A DNA stretch of 64,000 nt, taken from the NCBI GenBank assembly GCA_003140215.1, contig PLJL01000004.1, positions 1,956,192 through 2,020,191 of the forward strand, written 5' to 3'. Below the pieces are notes generated by a model. It worked only from the letters and a program-made list of their open reading frames with translations, searched no databases and was not told the DNA's origin. Positions 1-8,807 of this stretch are shown in pieces. This stretch comes from Vulcanimicrobiota bacterium. Its GTDB lineage: Bacteria > Vulcanimicrobiota > Vulcanimicrobiia > Vulcanimicrobiales > Vulcanimicrobiaceae. The translations under genes were made by a program, and so were the position numbers. The first letter of the stretch is position 1; each line of letters begins with the position of its first letter.

Positions 1-24
1 GCGTTGCATCGGTGGCTGCACGGC

Positions 25-58
25 AAAAGGAAAGGGACCCGGCGTGGCGCCGAGTCCC
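25..58 (-). terminator. Intrinsic terminator of the secreted-protein gene
   Basis: On the reverse strand a GC-rich hairpin (GGGAC 34-38 with GTCCC 54-58, and CGGCG 40-44 with CGCCG 48-52, one mismatched pair between, loop TGG) is followed by a T-rich tract, the complement of bases 25-33. It lies 24 bases past the stop of the 82-720 gene, in the right orientation for rho-independent termination. Confidence 0.75.
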
Positions 59-81
59 TGTTCGAACGGTCGCGAAACGCC

Positions 82-720
82 TTAGCGAATCGGCGTCGGA
101 TCGAGGCAGCAGCCCGAGATTTCGAGCGTCGCCGAAACGACCGCGGTGTCGTCTTCCGCGGCGAAGCTCACTTTGCCGCTGGCGATGAGGCTCGCTGGAA
201 CGACGTAGTTGAAGGTCGCCATTTGTCCCAATATCACGGCGCCGGGGAAGATCCGACCGCCCGAAGCGCCGGTCAGGAGTCCGCTCCCGGACCACACGCC
301 GCCGTCGTCGTTCGCCGAAGTGGACGAGTTCGGGGGGCCGGCTTGCAGCGCCCGGTACACGACGGTCAGCTTACCGTCCTTGAACTGGCAGCACTTGGAG
401 TTCGAGGTCTTGAAGTGGAACGAGTCGCGGAACCACTGATTGATCGACGTTTGATTGTACGTGCCGCCCGGCAACGAACCGAAGTCGGCGGGATCCGGCT
501 GGCCCGCAGTATGCACTCCCTGTCCGCCGTGCGTGAGCTTGAGGCTGATCGGCTGCGGGCACGGCACCGCGGGACCAGGCAGCGCGATCGCCTGGCCGGC
601 GACGCTTCTGGGTTCGATTTGGGCGACGGTGGGAGCCGGAGCCAACGCGAGGATCGACAGCGCCGCGAGAGCAGCGAAGACGGCGCGAGACGAATTGATG
701 AAGTTCATGAGTTGGGTCAC
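82..720 (-). CDS. Secreted protein of unknown function
   Basis: A 212-residue protein I do not recognise. Residues 1-33 form a Sec signal peptide (hydrophobic AVFAALAALSILALAPAP, then a likely signal peptidase cut after TVA), so it should be exported. The mature part has no clear family motif; it contains a CC pair around residues 109-110 and another CC near the C terminus (ISGCCLDP), suggesting disulfides. The last third is rich in beta-forming residues. It stands alone, ends at an intrinsic terminator, and its promoter region carries a perfect 11-bp tandem direct repeat next to a SARP regulator gene, so it is probably the target of that regulator. Gene call is firm; function is unknown. Confidence 0.75.
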   Translation of the reverse strand: MTQLMNFINSSRAVFAALAALSILALAPAPTVAQIEPRSVAGQAIALPGPAVPCPQPISLKLTHGGQGVHTAGQPDPADFGSLPGGTYNQTSINQWFRDSFHFKTSNSKCCQFKDGKLTVVYRALQAGPPNSSTSANDDGGVWSGSGLLTGASGGRIFPGAVILGQMATFNYVVPASLIASGKVSFAAEDDTAVVSATLEISGCCLDPTPIR

Positions 721-765
721 TTTCGTTGAAGGTGTGTGATTGTGGCGAGCGATCGCCGTTGTCCG

Positions 766-801
766 ATCGTAGCGGCGTCGCTTTCACGCCGCTTTCACGC
801 C
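766..801 (-). promoter_or_regulatory. SARP-like operator and -10 box upstream of the secreted-protein gene
   Basis: GCTTTCACGCC is repeated twice in perfect tandem at 780-790 and 791-801. On the reverse strand this reads as two GGCGTGAAAGC units, followed after 8 bases (772-779) by TACGAT (766-771), a plausible -10. Known SARP regulators bind heptamer direct repeats on an 11-bp period placed about 8 bp from the -10 box; both spacings match here. The repeat begins right after the stop codon of the SARP gene itself (803-805). Start codon of the presumed target is about 46 bases downstream of the -10. Confidence 0.6.
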
Positions 802-802
802 G

Positions 803-1504
803 TCAGGCGACGTACGAGCCCAGCGGGAACGACGGCGCGAGCCCGAGGTCTTCGGTCAGCGCGCGCGTGTAGTCCCGATACTCGCGAATCGCTGAGGCGC
901 GGTCGCCCAGCGCGACGTGGGCGCGGATCGCGAGCTCGCGTGCGCCCTCGTCGCACGCATCGAGATCGATCGTCACCCGGACGAGGGCCAGGGCGAGATC
1001 GGGCTGGCGCTGCGCGAGGGCATGCTTTGCGAGGCGGTTCGTGACGTCACGCGCAGCGGTGTGTATGCGGCGCGCGAGGGCGCCGACGAATTCCGGATCC
1101 GCAGCGCCGTTGACGCAGTCGCAGCATACGCGCCGCGCGACGGGGAGCCAGCGCGCCGCGGCCGTCAGGTCGGGCGCGCGCTCGGTACGCAATCGCGCCG
1201 CGAGCGCTTCGATCTCCCAGAGGTCGAGGACGATCGGGCCGCCGAGGCGATACCCGTCCGCCGACGCGACGACCGTGTCTTCTCCGAGGCGCTTGCGCAG
1301 CCGGTGCAGCGCGATGTTGAGCAAGTTGCGCGCTCGGGCGGGAGCGTCGTCGGGCCAGAGCAGCGCTTCGAGGCGCTCGCGCGGCACGGGATGCCGGCAG
1401 CGCGCCAGGGCGCATACCAGGAGCCGCTGCGCGGGACACAGCGCGATCTCGGCGCCGTTCACCAGCGCTCGACCCGTCAGGACCTCGACTTGGACTGTGT
1501 TCAC
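803..1504 (-). CDS. SARP/BTAD-type transcriptional activator
   Basis: A 233-residue protein with the two-part architecture of SARP regulators. Residues about 1-90 are an OmpR-like winged helix (typical LLWPDDAPARARNLLNIALH and LRKRLGE segment, then VVASADGYRL), and about 95-233 form the all-helical bacterial transcriptional activator domain (BTAD). Length matches small SARPs, with no ATPase or TPR extension. It is divergent from a large LuxR-type ATPase regulator with 96 bases between the two starts, so both may be controlled from one region; that gap contains a hairpin CGCCGC-GAAA-GCGGCG at 1520-1535. A SARP-like direct repeat lies directly downstream, in front of the 82-720 gene. Ligand and regulon are unknown. 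Confidence 0.85.
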   Translation of the reverse strand: MNTVQVEVLTGRALVNGAEIALCPAQRLLVCALARCRHPVPRERLEALLWPDDAPARARNLLNIALHRLRKRLGEDTVVASADGYRLGGPIVLDLWEIEALAARLRTERAPDLTAAARWLPVARRVCCDCVNGAADPEFVGALARRIHTAARDVTNRLAKHALAQRQPDLALALVRVTIDLDACDEGARELAIRAHVALGDRASAIREYRDYTRALTEDLGLAPSFPLGSYVA

Positions 1505-1600
1505 GGTCGCCTCCGGATCGCCGCGAAAGCGGCGTGTGGTTGGATGAGGCGAGCGTAGAGGCCACGGCGCGGCGGGGATATTCGTGCCGCTACCCGACTT

Positions 1601-4402
1601 GTGTACCTAGACGAAGGCGACCCGAGCAGGAGTCCTCCTCTTTCGCGTGGTCCAGAACGCTTGGTGGTCACGACCCCGCTGTACTGCCGCCGCTTCATCG
1701 GCCGCGACCGCGAACTGGGCGCGTTGACGGCGCTGGCGCGCCGGGCTGCCCAGGGTGAGACGTCGTTCGCGTTTCTGGCGGGCGACGCCGGGACCGGGAA
1801 GACGCGCTTGATCGAGGAGCTGCGCCGGCATCTGCCGCGCGGGATGCGCGGCGTGCACGGGATGTGCATGGAGTATGCGCCGTCGCCGATGGGTTCGGTG
1901 CTCGACATCGTCGCGGCGCTCGACGCGGCGCGCGCTACGCCGGCCGGCGAGGTCCGGATCGCACCGCCGACGGGCGACGATCCGGTCGACAAGCGCCGGC
2001 TCTTCGAGCATGTCGCCGCAGCGCTGCGGAGCGCCGGCTCGGCGCAGCCGTTCGCGATGATCGTCGACGATGCCCAGTGGGCCGATAGCGCGACGCTCGA
2101 GATGCTGCAGTTCTTGATCGCAACGCTGCACGGCGCACGCGTCCTCATCGTCGTCGCCTACCGCACCGGCGAGCTCGCCGAGACGCATCCGCTGCTCGCG
2201 CTGATCGCCCGCGCTACGCGGTCGCGCCACGTCGCGCATATCGAGCTCGAGCCGCTCAGCCCCGCGCACATCCACGAGCTGATCGACGCGACGTTGCCCA
2301 AAGGGCTGTTCCTGCCGCCCGAAGCGGTGCGTGAGGTGCGCGAGCGAAGCGAGGGCAATCCGCTCTTCGCCGAAGAGTTCCTCAAGACGATGGCCGACGG
2401 CATGCGCGTCGGCGCGACACACACCACGTTGCCGGCATCACTGCGCGGGCTGCTGCTCGACCGGCTGGGGCGGATCGCGGCCGACGATCTCCGGCTGTTG
2501 GAGATCGCCGCATTGATCGGCCGCCGCTTCTCGGCGGCGTTCCTGGCCCGCATCGCGGGCCGCGAGGTGAGCTCGCTCGACGCGTTTTTGCGCCTCGCGC
2601 TCGACGAACACTTCCTCATCGAGGACGTGGAGGAGCCGGGCTGGTTCAGGTTCCGGCACGCCCTGACGCGTGACACGATCCTGTCCCGCGTCCTCGCATT
2701 GCATGCGCGCGCACTGCACGTCAGCATTGCGCAAGCGATCGAGCGGGAACCCATCACCGACGCGCGCATCCCGGAGTTGGCGGAGCACTACTGGCACGCG
2801 GCGGCGTTCGGCGAATGCGCGGGCTACGCCGAGCGGGCCGGCGATCTGGCAAAGGCCCGTCACGCGTATGCCGAGGCGGCCGAACTCTACGAACGCGCGC
2901 TGGCGTGTGGTGTCGCCGACGAATCCGGTTTGGTCGCGCTCCACGAAAAAGCGGCCTTGGCGTACAAGTCGTTGGGCAGCCCGGTCAAGGTGCTGGAGCA
3001 CCTCGATGTCGCGGTCGCCCACTACAGAGCTGGGGGCAATACCGAAAAGCTGGTCGAGGTCGACCTCGATCTGGCTCTGGCGTACCGGCGCACGGCGCAG
3101 ACGGAGCGCGCGTTCGCGGCGTTGCGCCAAGCCGCGGAGCTGAGCAAAGCCGCCGGCAACGAGCGGCTCGTGCTCAAGAGCGCGGTCCAGCTTGCCCAGC
3201 TGCACGCGCTGGCCGAAGAATGGGCCCAGGTCGAGGCCTACGTCGGTGACGCCGAACCGCGCCTGGCCTGGGGCGACGCGCTGGACCGGGTGCGGTTCTA
3301 CGTTGCCCGCGCGACGCTGCGCCTGGCGCGCCACGACCTCATCCGGTGGCGCGACGATTTCGAGCTGGCCGCCTCGACCGCGCGGTCGCACGGCGATCCG
3401 GCGCTGATCGCCTTCGCGCTGACGAACTTCGGCATCGGCGCGCGCAAGTTCGGGCAGCTCGGCATTGCGGCGACGTCCTTTAGCGAAGCCGCCGAAGCCG
3501 GCCGGTCGGACGGTCCGCTCTACCTGACGACGTTCGCGCGACTCGGGCACATCAACGTTCTGTACCTGGCCGGTGATCTGACCGGATCGCGCAGCGAGAT
3601 GCTCGACGTGCTCGCCGAGCCCCACGAGTCGATGACGCTGCGGATCCTGGTCGCTCAGTTCGGCGTTGCTCTTTCGATCGCGCTGCGCGACGAGACGCTG
3701 TTCGGGCGCTGCTATTCACCCGAAACGCTGGAAGCCGCTTTTTCGACCAATGAAGCGATCCAATATGCCCCGCTCGCTGCGGCCGTGGCCGAGCACCACC
3801 TCGCCGGCGGCGACGAGAGCGCGGCGGTGGCGCTGCTGGGACGAATGCTGGCAGCGCTGCCCGACGGATGGGACGACTGCGAGGTGCTGTTGCCGGTCGC
3901 CGTGTGCTGCTCGCAGGCCGAGGTCGAACGGGCGCGTGCGCGCTTGGACGCAGTCCGGACGACCAATCCGTTCGTGCAGGCGTGCCGAGAGCTGTTCGAG
4001 GCGTATGCCGCGGCGCGGTTCCGCAACCGCGATGCCAAGCTGCGCCGTGCAAAGGCGGCTGCGTCGCTGTTGCACGGGCTCGGCATGCCGCTGCTCGAAG
4101 CGGAAGCCTACGAGTTGGCGGAGCAGCCGGCGCGATCGGTCGCCCTGCGCGAAACGATCGGCGCGCTGCGGCTGGCCCGCCGCTTGGGGCCGCAATCGCC
4201 GCGGCGCGCGCCGGCGACGCAGTTGACCGCTCGCGAACGAGAGGTCGTCGAGCTCGCGCTGGCCAGTCTGTCGAACAGCGCGATCGCCGACGAGCTCTCG
4301 CTCAGCGAGCGAACCGTGGAGGCCCACCTGGCCGCCGCGTACCGGAAGCTCGGCATCCGGTCGCGCGGCGAGCTATTCAGTGTCCTTTCGCGACGGTCTT
4401 GA
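1601..4402 (+). CDS. LAL-family LuxR regulator with AAA ATPase and TPR-like region
   Basis: A 933-residue regulator of the MalT/LAL type. FIGRDRELGAL near residue 32 opens the ATPase module, with a Walker A GDAGTGKT at 61-68 and a Walker B-like MIVDDAQWAD near 150. The middle (about 400-850) is a long helical TPR-like sensor region. The C terminus (TAREREVVELAL to RTVEAHLAAAYRKLGI) is a LuxR helix-turn-helix. ATP-bound oligomerisation driving transcription is family knowledge. The start is a GTG at 1601; the conserved module only begins about 30 residues later, so a later start is possible. It overlaps the convergent small gene by 26 bases at its 3' end. It probably works with the divergent SARP, but its inducer cannot be told. 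Confidence 0.85.
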   Translation: MYLDEGDPSRSPPLSRGPERLVVTTPLYCRRFIGRDRELGALTALARRAAQGETSFAFLAGDAGTGKTRLIEELRRHLPRGMRGVHGMCMEYAPSPMGSVLDIVAALDAARATPAGEVRIAPPTGDDPVDKRRLFEHVAAALRSAGSAQPFAMIVDDAQWADSATLEMLQFLIATLHGARVLIVVAYRTGELAETHPLLALIARATRSRHVAHIELEPLSPAHIHELIDATLPKGLFLPPEAVREVRERSEGNPLFAEEFLKTMADGMRVGATHTTLPASLRGLLLDRLGRIAADDLRLLEIAALIGRRFSAAFLARIAGREVSSLDAFLRLALDEHFLIEDVEEPGWFRFRHALTRDTILSRVLALHARALHVSIAQAIEREPITDARIPELAEHYWHAAAFGECAGYAERAGDLAKARHAYAEAAELYERALACGVADESGLVALHEKAALAYKSLGSPVKVLEHLDVAVAHYRAGGNTEKLVEVDLDLALAYRRTAQTERAFAALRQAAELSKAAGNERLVLKSAVQLAQLHALAEEWAQVEAYVGDAEPRLAWGDALDRVRFYVARATLRLARHDLIRWRDDFELAASTARSHGDPALIAFALTNFGIGARKFGQLGIAATSFSEAAEAGRSDGPLYLTTFARLGHINVLYLAGDLTGSRSEMLDVLAEPHESMTLRILVAQFGVALSIALRDETLFGRCYSPETLEAAFSTNEAIQYAPLAAAVAEHHLAGGDESAAVALLGRMLAALPDGWDDCEVLLPVAVCCSQAEVERARARLDAVRTTNPFVQACRELFEAYAAARFRNRDAKLRRAKAAASLLHGLGMPLLEAEAYELAEQPARSVALRETIGALRLARRLGPQSPRRAPATQLTAREREVVELALASLSNSAIADELSLSERTVEAHLAAAYRKLGIRSRGELFSVLSRRS

Positions 4403-4754
4403 TCACGACCACGCCGGGAACACCATTAGGATCGCTGATCGAGACCACACCCGAGGTGACCGAGACCGTGATCCAGGGAGCGCCGTTGCGCTTTATGAGG
4501 TAGTTGGGCTTGGTGCTCGGATCGACGACGTACTTGTACTGTTTCCCATGGGTACCGGGAACTGTCGTCGCCAGGTGGATCGGCTTGTGGTCGGCGCCCA
4601 TCATGCCGTCGCTGGGCGGGACGACGATCGCATCACAGCACGCGATGACGACGACAGACCCCGCGACGATGAAGCCGATTGCGAGGCCGAGGATCGAGAG
4701 GGCTCTTGGGATGCGAGCCCACCGACGTAGGGTCCTCAAGAATCGATAAGCCAC
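4377..4754 (-). CDS. Small single-pass membrane or exported protein
   Basis: A 125-residue protein with a basic N terminus (about residues 1-18) and one strong hydrophobic segment (ALSILGLAIGFIVAGSVVVIA, about 18-38), acting as an uncleaved anchor or signal peptide with a CC pair at its end. The remaining 85 residues are polar and beta-rich with no known motif. The stop lies inside the end of the convergent LAL regulator gene (26-base overlap). About 107 bases separate its start from the next reverse-strand gene. I do not recognise a family; the gene call rests on the intact frame, the membrane segment and the non-random composition. Confidence 0.55.
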   Translation of the reverse strand: MAYRFLRTLRRWARIPRALSILGLAIGFIVAGSVVVIACCDAIVVPPSDGMMGADHKPIHLATTVPGTHGKQYKYVVDPSTKPNYLIKRNGAPWITVSVTSGVVSISDPNGVPGVVVIKTVAKGH

Positions 4755-4861
4755 GATTCCGTCCTTTCAAGACGATGCTCGAAACCGTTCGGGACGGGGG
4801 CGTTCGCCAGGTCGACTCCCAGACCTTTACCACTGAGCAATCGCTTGCGATGGAGTTCGGG

Positions 4862-5827
4862 TCAACGATTCTGCAGGTCGATCTCGACGCGCGCTTCGAG
4901 CGGCTCTCCCGCCAGGAATCGTTTGAGGTTGCGCTCGACCACGGCGAGGATGCGGCGCGGCGCGACGTCGCCGCCGTACCCGGCGACGTGCGGCGTGACC
5001 AGCGCGTTGGGGAGCGTCCACAACGAGTCGCCGGGCGGCAGCGGCTCGGGCTCGGTGACGTCGATCCCCGCGCCGCCGATTCGGGCCGCAGCGAGCGCGT
5101 CGCGCAAGGCGGCATGGTCGACGACCGGACCGCGCGCGACGTTGACCAGGATCGCGTGCGCGGGCATTGCGGCGAGCGCGCGGGCATCGATGAGGTGGCG
5201 CGTCGCCGCGTTGAGCGGGACGGCGAGCACGACCGCATCGCTGCGCGCGAGCACCTCGAGAAGCCGATCGCTCGGCACGCTCTCGTCGGCGAGCGGATCG
5301 GGGCGTCCGCTGCGGCTCACCGCGATGATCCGCGCGCCGAACCCACGCAAGCGCACCGCGACTTCGCGCCCGATGTTGCCGAAGCCGACCACCGCGACCG
5401 TCGCGCCGTGCAGCGTCCCGATGTTGCGGCCGTCGGACTGGTCCCAGGCCCCGTGCGCGGCCCGCGCGATCGCGCCGGGGAGCCGGCGGACGAGCGCGAG
5501 CAGCAGCGCCAGGGCGTGCTCGGCGACGGTCGGCGCGTACGCGTCGCCGGCGTTGGTCACCACTACCTCGCATGGAGCGCCGTGCTCCTCGACGGTATCG
5601 TAGCCCATCGTGGGCAACTGCAGCCAGCGCAGCCGTGCCGCGTGGCGCCGCAGCCCGGCCGCGACCTCCGCGTCGTAGAACGAAGGCCAGATCCACAGCG
5701 CATCGGCGTCGCCCAGCTCGGCGTCGACTCCGGACGCCTGGGTGAACGTCGCCGTCTCGACGCCGTAGCCGCGGGCCAGCGCCTCGAACTGCGGCGCCAG
5801 AACGGGGGTTGCGATGACGATCCGCAT
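4862..5827 (-). CDS. D-2-hydroxyacid dehydrogenase family protein
   Basis: A 321-residue NAD(P)-dependent dehydrogenase of the D-isomer 2-hydroxyacid family. The Rossmann motif is GFGNIG (about residue 150), followed by the conserved substrate Arg in NVARGPVVD, Glu in GIDVTEPEP and the catalytic His in TPHVAGYGG. These are the expected Arg-Glu-His active-site residues. ATG at 5827 gives the normal family length and starts right at the first beta strand (MRIVIATPV). It lies 8 bases downstream of the amino-acid permease on the same strand, so the two probably form an operon that handles a 2-hydroxy or 2-keto acid linked to amino-acid use. Exact substrate is not resolvable; phosphoglycerate or hydroxypyruvate are options. 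Confidence 0.88.
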   Translation of the reverse strand: MRIVIATPVLAPQFEALARGYGVETATFTQASGVDAELGDADALWIWPSFYDAEVAAGLRRHAARLRWLQLPTMGYDTVEEHGAPCEVVVTNAGDAYAPTVAEHALALLLALVRRLPGAIARAAHGAWDQSDGRNIGTLHGATVAVVGFGNIGREVAVRLRGFGARIIAVSRSGRPDPLADESVPSDRLLEVLARSDAVVLAVPLNAATRHLIDARALAAMPAHAILVNVARGPVVDHAALRDALAAARIGGAGIDVTEPEPLPPGDSLWTLPNALVTPHVAGYGGDVAPRRILAVVERNLKRFLAGEPLEARVEIDLQNR

Positions 5828-5835
5828 GCGCCGCT

Positions 5836-7326
5836 CTAGCTCAACGTCGGGACGTTCGGCACGTCGGCTTCGCTCATGGGCTGCCGGAAGCCGTACGCGA
5901 AGTAAAAGATCAGCCCGACCAGCAGCCAGCCGCCGAACCACGCGAACGTGATTAACCCCAGGCCGAGGCCGGCAAGCAACGCCGTGATGACGATGCCGAG
6001 CGGTGCGGTGACCCAGACGAACGGGGTACGAAACGCGCGTGGTAAGTCCGGCCGCGCGACGCGCAGTACCATCACGCCTAGCGACACGGCGATGAACGCG
6101 CTCATCGTACCGATGTTCACCAGCGACAGCAGAATGTCGAGCGGGACGATCAGGGTGAACGCGGCCACGATGACGCCGGTGATCGCCGACATCTTGGCGG
6201 GCGTGCGGAACCGCGGGTGGATCGACGCGACGGCCGGCGGCAGCATGCGGTCGCGCGCCATGGCGAAGAAGATCCGCGACTGCCCGAGCAGGGAGATCAA
6301 CGCGACCGACGACGTTCCGGCCAGGACGCCGATGCGGATCACCCACTCGGCCCAGGGCTGGTGGAGCGGGGCGAGGGCCGACTGCAGCGGCGTGTCGATG
6401 TTCACCTGTTGCCACGGAACGGCCCCGACGAGGACGATCGCGACCGCGCAGTACAGGACCGTGCCGATGAGCAGCGAGCCGATCACGCCGACGGGGATGT
6501 CGCGCGGCGGGTTCGTGCACTCCTCAGCAGTCGTCGTCGCGGCGTCGAAACCGATGTAGACGAAAAATACGAGCGCGGCGGCGCCGAAGATTCCCGTCGG
6601 GATCCCATCCTTGTCCCACGGCCCGATCCAGCCGACCGGATTGAAGTGCGCGAGGTTCTCAGGGTGAAAGAGCGCCGCGCCGGCGACGATGAACACCAGC
6701 AGCGCCGCGACTTTGATCACCACGAGCACATTGTTCGCGCGCGCCGTCTCCTTGATGCCGATGATGATGAGCATCGTCAGCACGAGCACGAACACGCTGC
6801 CGATCAGATCGATCGACGAATGGCCCCAGTCGACTTGCCACCACAGTCCCGCCGGATGGGCAAGCACGGCCTTTCCCAATACCGGCGGAAGGTGCCAGCC
6901 CCCCAACGCGCGCAGCGCTTCCTGCAACGACTGCGAGAACTGTTGGGCGACCGGAGCGGCCGAGATCGCGTATTCCAGGATCAGGTTCCAGCCGATGATC
7001 CAGCCGACGACTTGGCCCAGCGTGGCGTACGCAAAGGTGTATGCGCTTCCCGCATTGGGGATGACCGCGCCCAGCTCGGCGTAGCACAGTGCCGCCAACA
7101 GCGAGGCGAGTCCCGCCAGGACGAACGCGACCAGGACGGCGGGGCCTGCTTTGTGCACGCCCGTGCCGATCGTGGCGAAGATCCCGCCGCCGATCATCGT
7201 CCCGAGGCCGATTGCGATGAGGTCGCGCCCGCGCAGCACGCGCTTGAGCGCGTGGTGCTCTTCGCGCCCTCGCATTGCCTCGACGGAGGTCTTCCGGAAC
7301 AGGCGCGCGACGAAACCCTGGCTCAT
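5836..7326 (-). CDS. APC-family amino-acid permease (cationic amino-acid transporter type)
   Basis: A roughly 496-residue membrane transporter with about 12-14 hydrophobic segments. LRGRDLIAIGLGTMIGGGIF at about residues 29-49 is the helix I signature of the amino acid-polyamine-organocation superfamily, and the spacing resembles the cationic amino-acid transporter branch. I chose ATG 7326 because the conserved N-terminal helix follows at the usual distance; ATGs at 7362 and 7389 would add 12 or 21 residues of unusual sequence and would overlap the divergent NUDIX gene. It leads an operon with the 2-hydroxyacid dehydrogenase. Substrate is inferred only to be an amino acid. Confidence 0.88.
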   Translation of the reverse strand: MSQGFVARLFRKTSVEAMRGREEHHALKRVLRGRDLIAIGLGTMIGGGIFATIGTGVHKAGPAVLVAFVLAGLASLLAALCYAELGAVIPNAGSAYTFAYATLGQVVGWIIGWNLILEYAISAAPVAQQFSQSLQEALRALGGWHLPPVLGKAVLAHPAGLWWQVDWGHSSIDLIGSVFVLVLTMLIIIGIKETARANNVLVVIKVAALLVFIVAGAALFHPENLAHFNPVGWIGPWDKDGIPTGIFGAAALVFFVYIGFDAATTTAEECTNPPRDIPVGVIGSLLIGTVLYCAVAIVLVGAVPWQQVNIDTPLQSALAPLHQPWAEWVIRIGVLAGTSSVALISLLGQSRIFFAMARDRMLPPAVASIHPRFRTPAKMSAITGVIVAAFTLIVPLDILLSLVNIGTMSAFIAVSLGVMVLRVARPDLPRAFRTPFVWVTAPLGIVITALLAGLGLGLITFAWFGGWLLVGLIFYFAYGFRQPMSEADVPNVPTLS

Positions 7327-7348
7327 TGCGAGGGGGTTGCGACGGACG

Positions 7349-7903
7349 GTGAAGCGATTCATCCCGGGCGGATATGCGCGCCTCGCCAAGCGGATCGTCT
7401 ACGAAAACGCCTGGCTGCGCTTCGAGGCGCACGACATCGTGCATCCCACCGGCACGCCCGGCGTCCACGGGGTCGTGGTGACGCCGCGGGCGAGCGCCGT
7501 CGTGCTCGTGGACGGCGACGTGGTGCTGCTGGCCCGTCAGCCGCGCTTCGCCGTCGACCGCGCGGTGCTCGAGACGATCAAGGGCGGCCGCCACGCCGGA
7601 GAGGACGGCTTGGCGTGCGCGCAGCGCGAGTCGCGCGAGGAAGCCGGCGTCGTCGCCGCGCGCTGGTTCCCGCTGGGTGTCGCGTACGAGATTCCCTCGA
7701 TCGTGCAGGAGCCGGTCGAGCTCTATCTCGGCGTCGGACTCACGCCCGCGCCGCTCGCGCCGGAGGAGGTCGAACGCATCGAGGTGGTGCGCATGGGCTT
7801 TGACGACGCGCTCGACGCCTGCGTCGACGGCCGCATCGACGACGCCGTCACCGCGCTCGCCCTCCTGCGCGCGCGGCACGCCCTCAGCGCAGGGTCTTGT
7901 TGA
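7349..7903 (+). CDS. NUDIX hydrolase, ADP-sugar pyrophosphatase-like
   Basis: About 184 residues with a NUDIX box (GGRHAGEDGLACAQRESREE, then AGVV; residues about 75-98). The N-terminal segment (RIVYENAWLRFEAHDIVHPTG) is typical of ADP-ribose or ADP-sugar pyrophosphatase-like NUDIX proteins, which cleave nucleoside diphosphates linked to another moiety. The P-x-G that often precedes the box is IKGG here. GTG 7349 is chosen; it sits only 22 bases from the permease start on the other strand, leaving very little room for two promoters. Its last 20 bases overlap the convergent dienelactone hydrolase gene. Exact substrate is unknown. Confidence 0.8.
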   Translation: MKRFIPGGYARLAKRIVYENAWLRFEAHDIVHPTGTPGVHGVVVTPRASAVVLVDGDVVLLARQPRFAVDRAVLETIKGGRHAGEDGLACAQRESREEAGVVAARWFPLGVAYEIPSIVQEPVELYLGVGLTPAPLAPEEVERIEVVRMGFDDALDACVDGRIDDAVTALALLRARHALSAGSC

Positions 7904-8771
7904 AGAAGTCGATGGTGCGTTGCCAGGCGAGCTTTGCCGCCGCGGCGTCGTAACGCGGGGTCGTGTCGTTGTTGAAACCATGCTCGACGCCCGGGTAGGT
8001 GTACTCCTGATACTTCACGCCGGCGGCCTTGAGCGCGGCTTCGTACGCCGGCCAGCCGGCGTTGATGCGTTCGTCGTTGCCCGCGTAGTGGATCTGCAGG
8101 GGCGCCTTGATCTTGGCCGCCTCTGCGGCGGCCGGTTGGGCGCCGTAGAAGGGCACCGCCGCCGCCAAATCGGGGATGCGTGTCGCCAAAAAATTGGCGA
8201 CCCCGCCGCCGTAGCAAAAGCCCACCACACCGACCTTGCCGTTCCCCTCGGGAAGCCTCTTGAGATAGTCCGCGGCGGCCAGGAAATCGTTGCGCGTCTT
8301 CGCTTGGTCGAGCTTGCCGAAGAGGTCGCGGGCTTTGTCCTCGTCGCCGGGATACCCGCCCAGCGGGAACAGCGCGTCGGGCGCGAGGGCGATGAAGTTG
8401 TCCACCGCAAGCCGCCGCGCGATATCTTCGATGTGGGGGTTGAGGCCGCGGTTCTCGTGCACCACCAGGACCGTCGGCAGCTTGCCCGCGGCCTTGGCCG
8501 GCGTCGCGAGATATGCGCGCACTCTTCCGTAGCCCTGCGGTGAGGGAAACTCGACGAACCGCGTCTTGATGCGCGCGTCGGTGGCCGGAACTTGCTGCGC
8601 CTCTGCAAACTTCGGCGAGAGCGCTTCGAGGAGCGCCTCGGCGGTCAGGCCCGCAACGGCATAGCGAGCCGCCGCCTTGAGAAATTCCGGTCGCGGGATC
8701 GCGCCGTGCACGTATTTGTCAAAGAGCTTGAGAATTTCGGGATGAAAATCGCTGGCCGTCTGGCGTGGCAT
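7884..8771 (-). CDS. Dienelactone hydrolase family protein
   Basis: A 295-residue alpha/beta hydrolase of the dienelactone hydrolase (carboxymethylenebutenolidase) family. The nucleophile elbow is GFCYGGG with Cys186, as in true dienelactone hydrolases, and the C-terminal YPGVEHGF supplies the catalytic His; the Asp is likely in NDERINAGW. Preceding the catalytic domain is a helical N-terminal extension of about 65 residues (IPRPEFLKAAARYAVAGL), commonly seen in the larger YghX-like members. No aromatic-degradation genes are nearby, so the physiological ester or lactone is unknown. It is 36 bases downstream of the cobalamin adenosyltransferase gene on the same strand. Confidence 0.88.
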   Translation of the reverse strand: MPRQTASDFHPEILKLFDKYVHGAIPRPEFLKAAARYAVAGLTAEALLEALSPKFAEAQQVPATDARIKTRFVEFPSPQGYGRVRAYLATPAKAAGKLPTVLVVHENRGLNPHIEDIARRLAVDNFIALAPDALFPLGGYPGDEDKARDLFGKLDQAKTRNDFLAAADYLKRLPEGNGKVGVVGFCYGGGVANFLATRIPDLAAAVPFYGAQPAAAEAAKIKAPLQIHYAGNDERINAGWPAYEAALKAAGVKYQEYTYPGVEHGFNNDTTPRYDAAAAKLAWQRTIDFFNKTLR

Positions 8772-8807
8772 GAGAGGCCTTTCGCTACGGGTGGTAACGG
8801 TGGGTGG

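Noticed and set aside
4820-4862. tRNA-like stretch on the reverse strand (GCTCAGTGGTAAAGG, resembling a D-arm)
   Set aside because: No acceptor stem closes and the downstream GGTTTCGAGC does not make a proper T-arm; no clean cloverleaf can be drawn.
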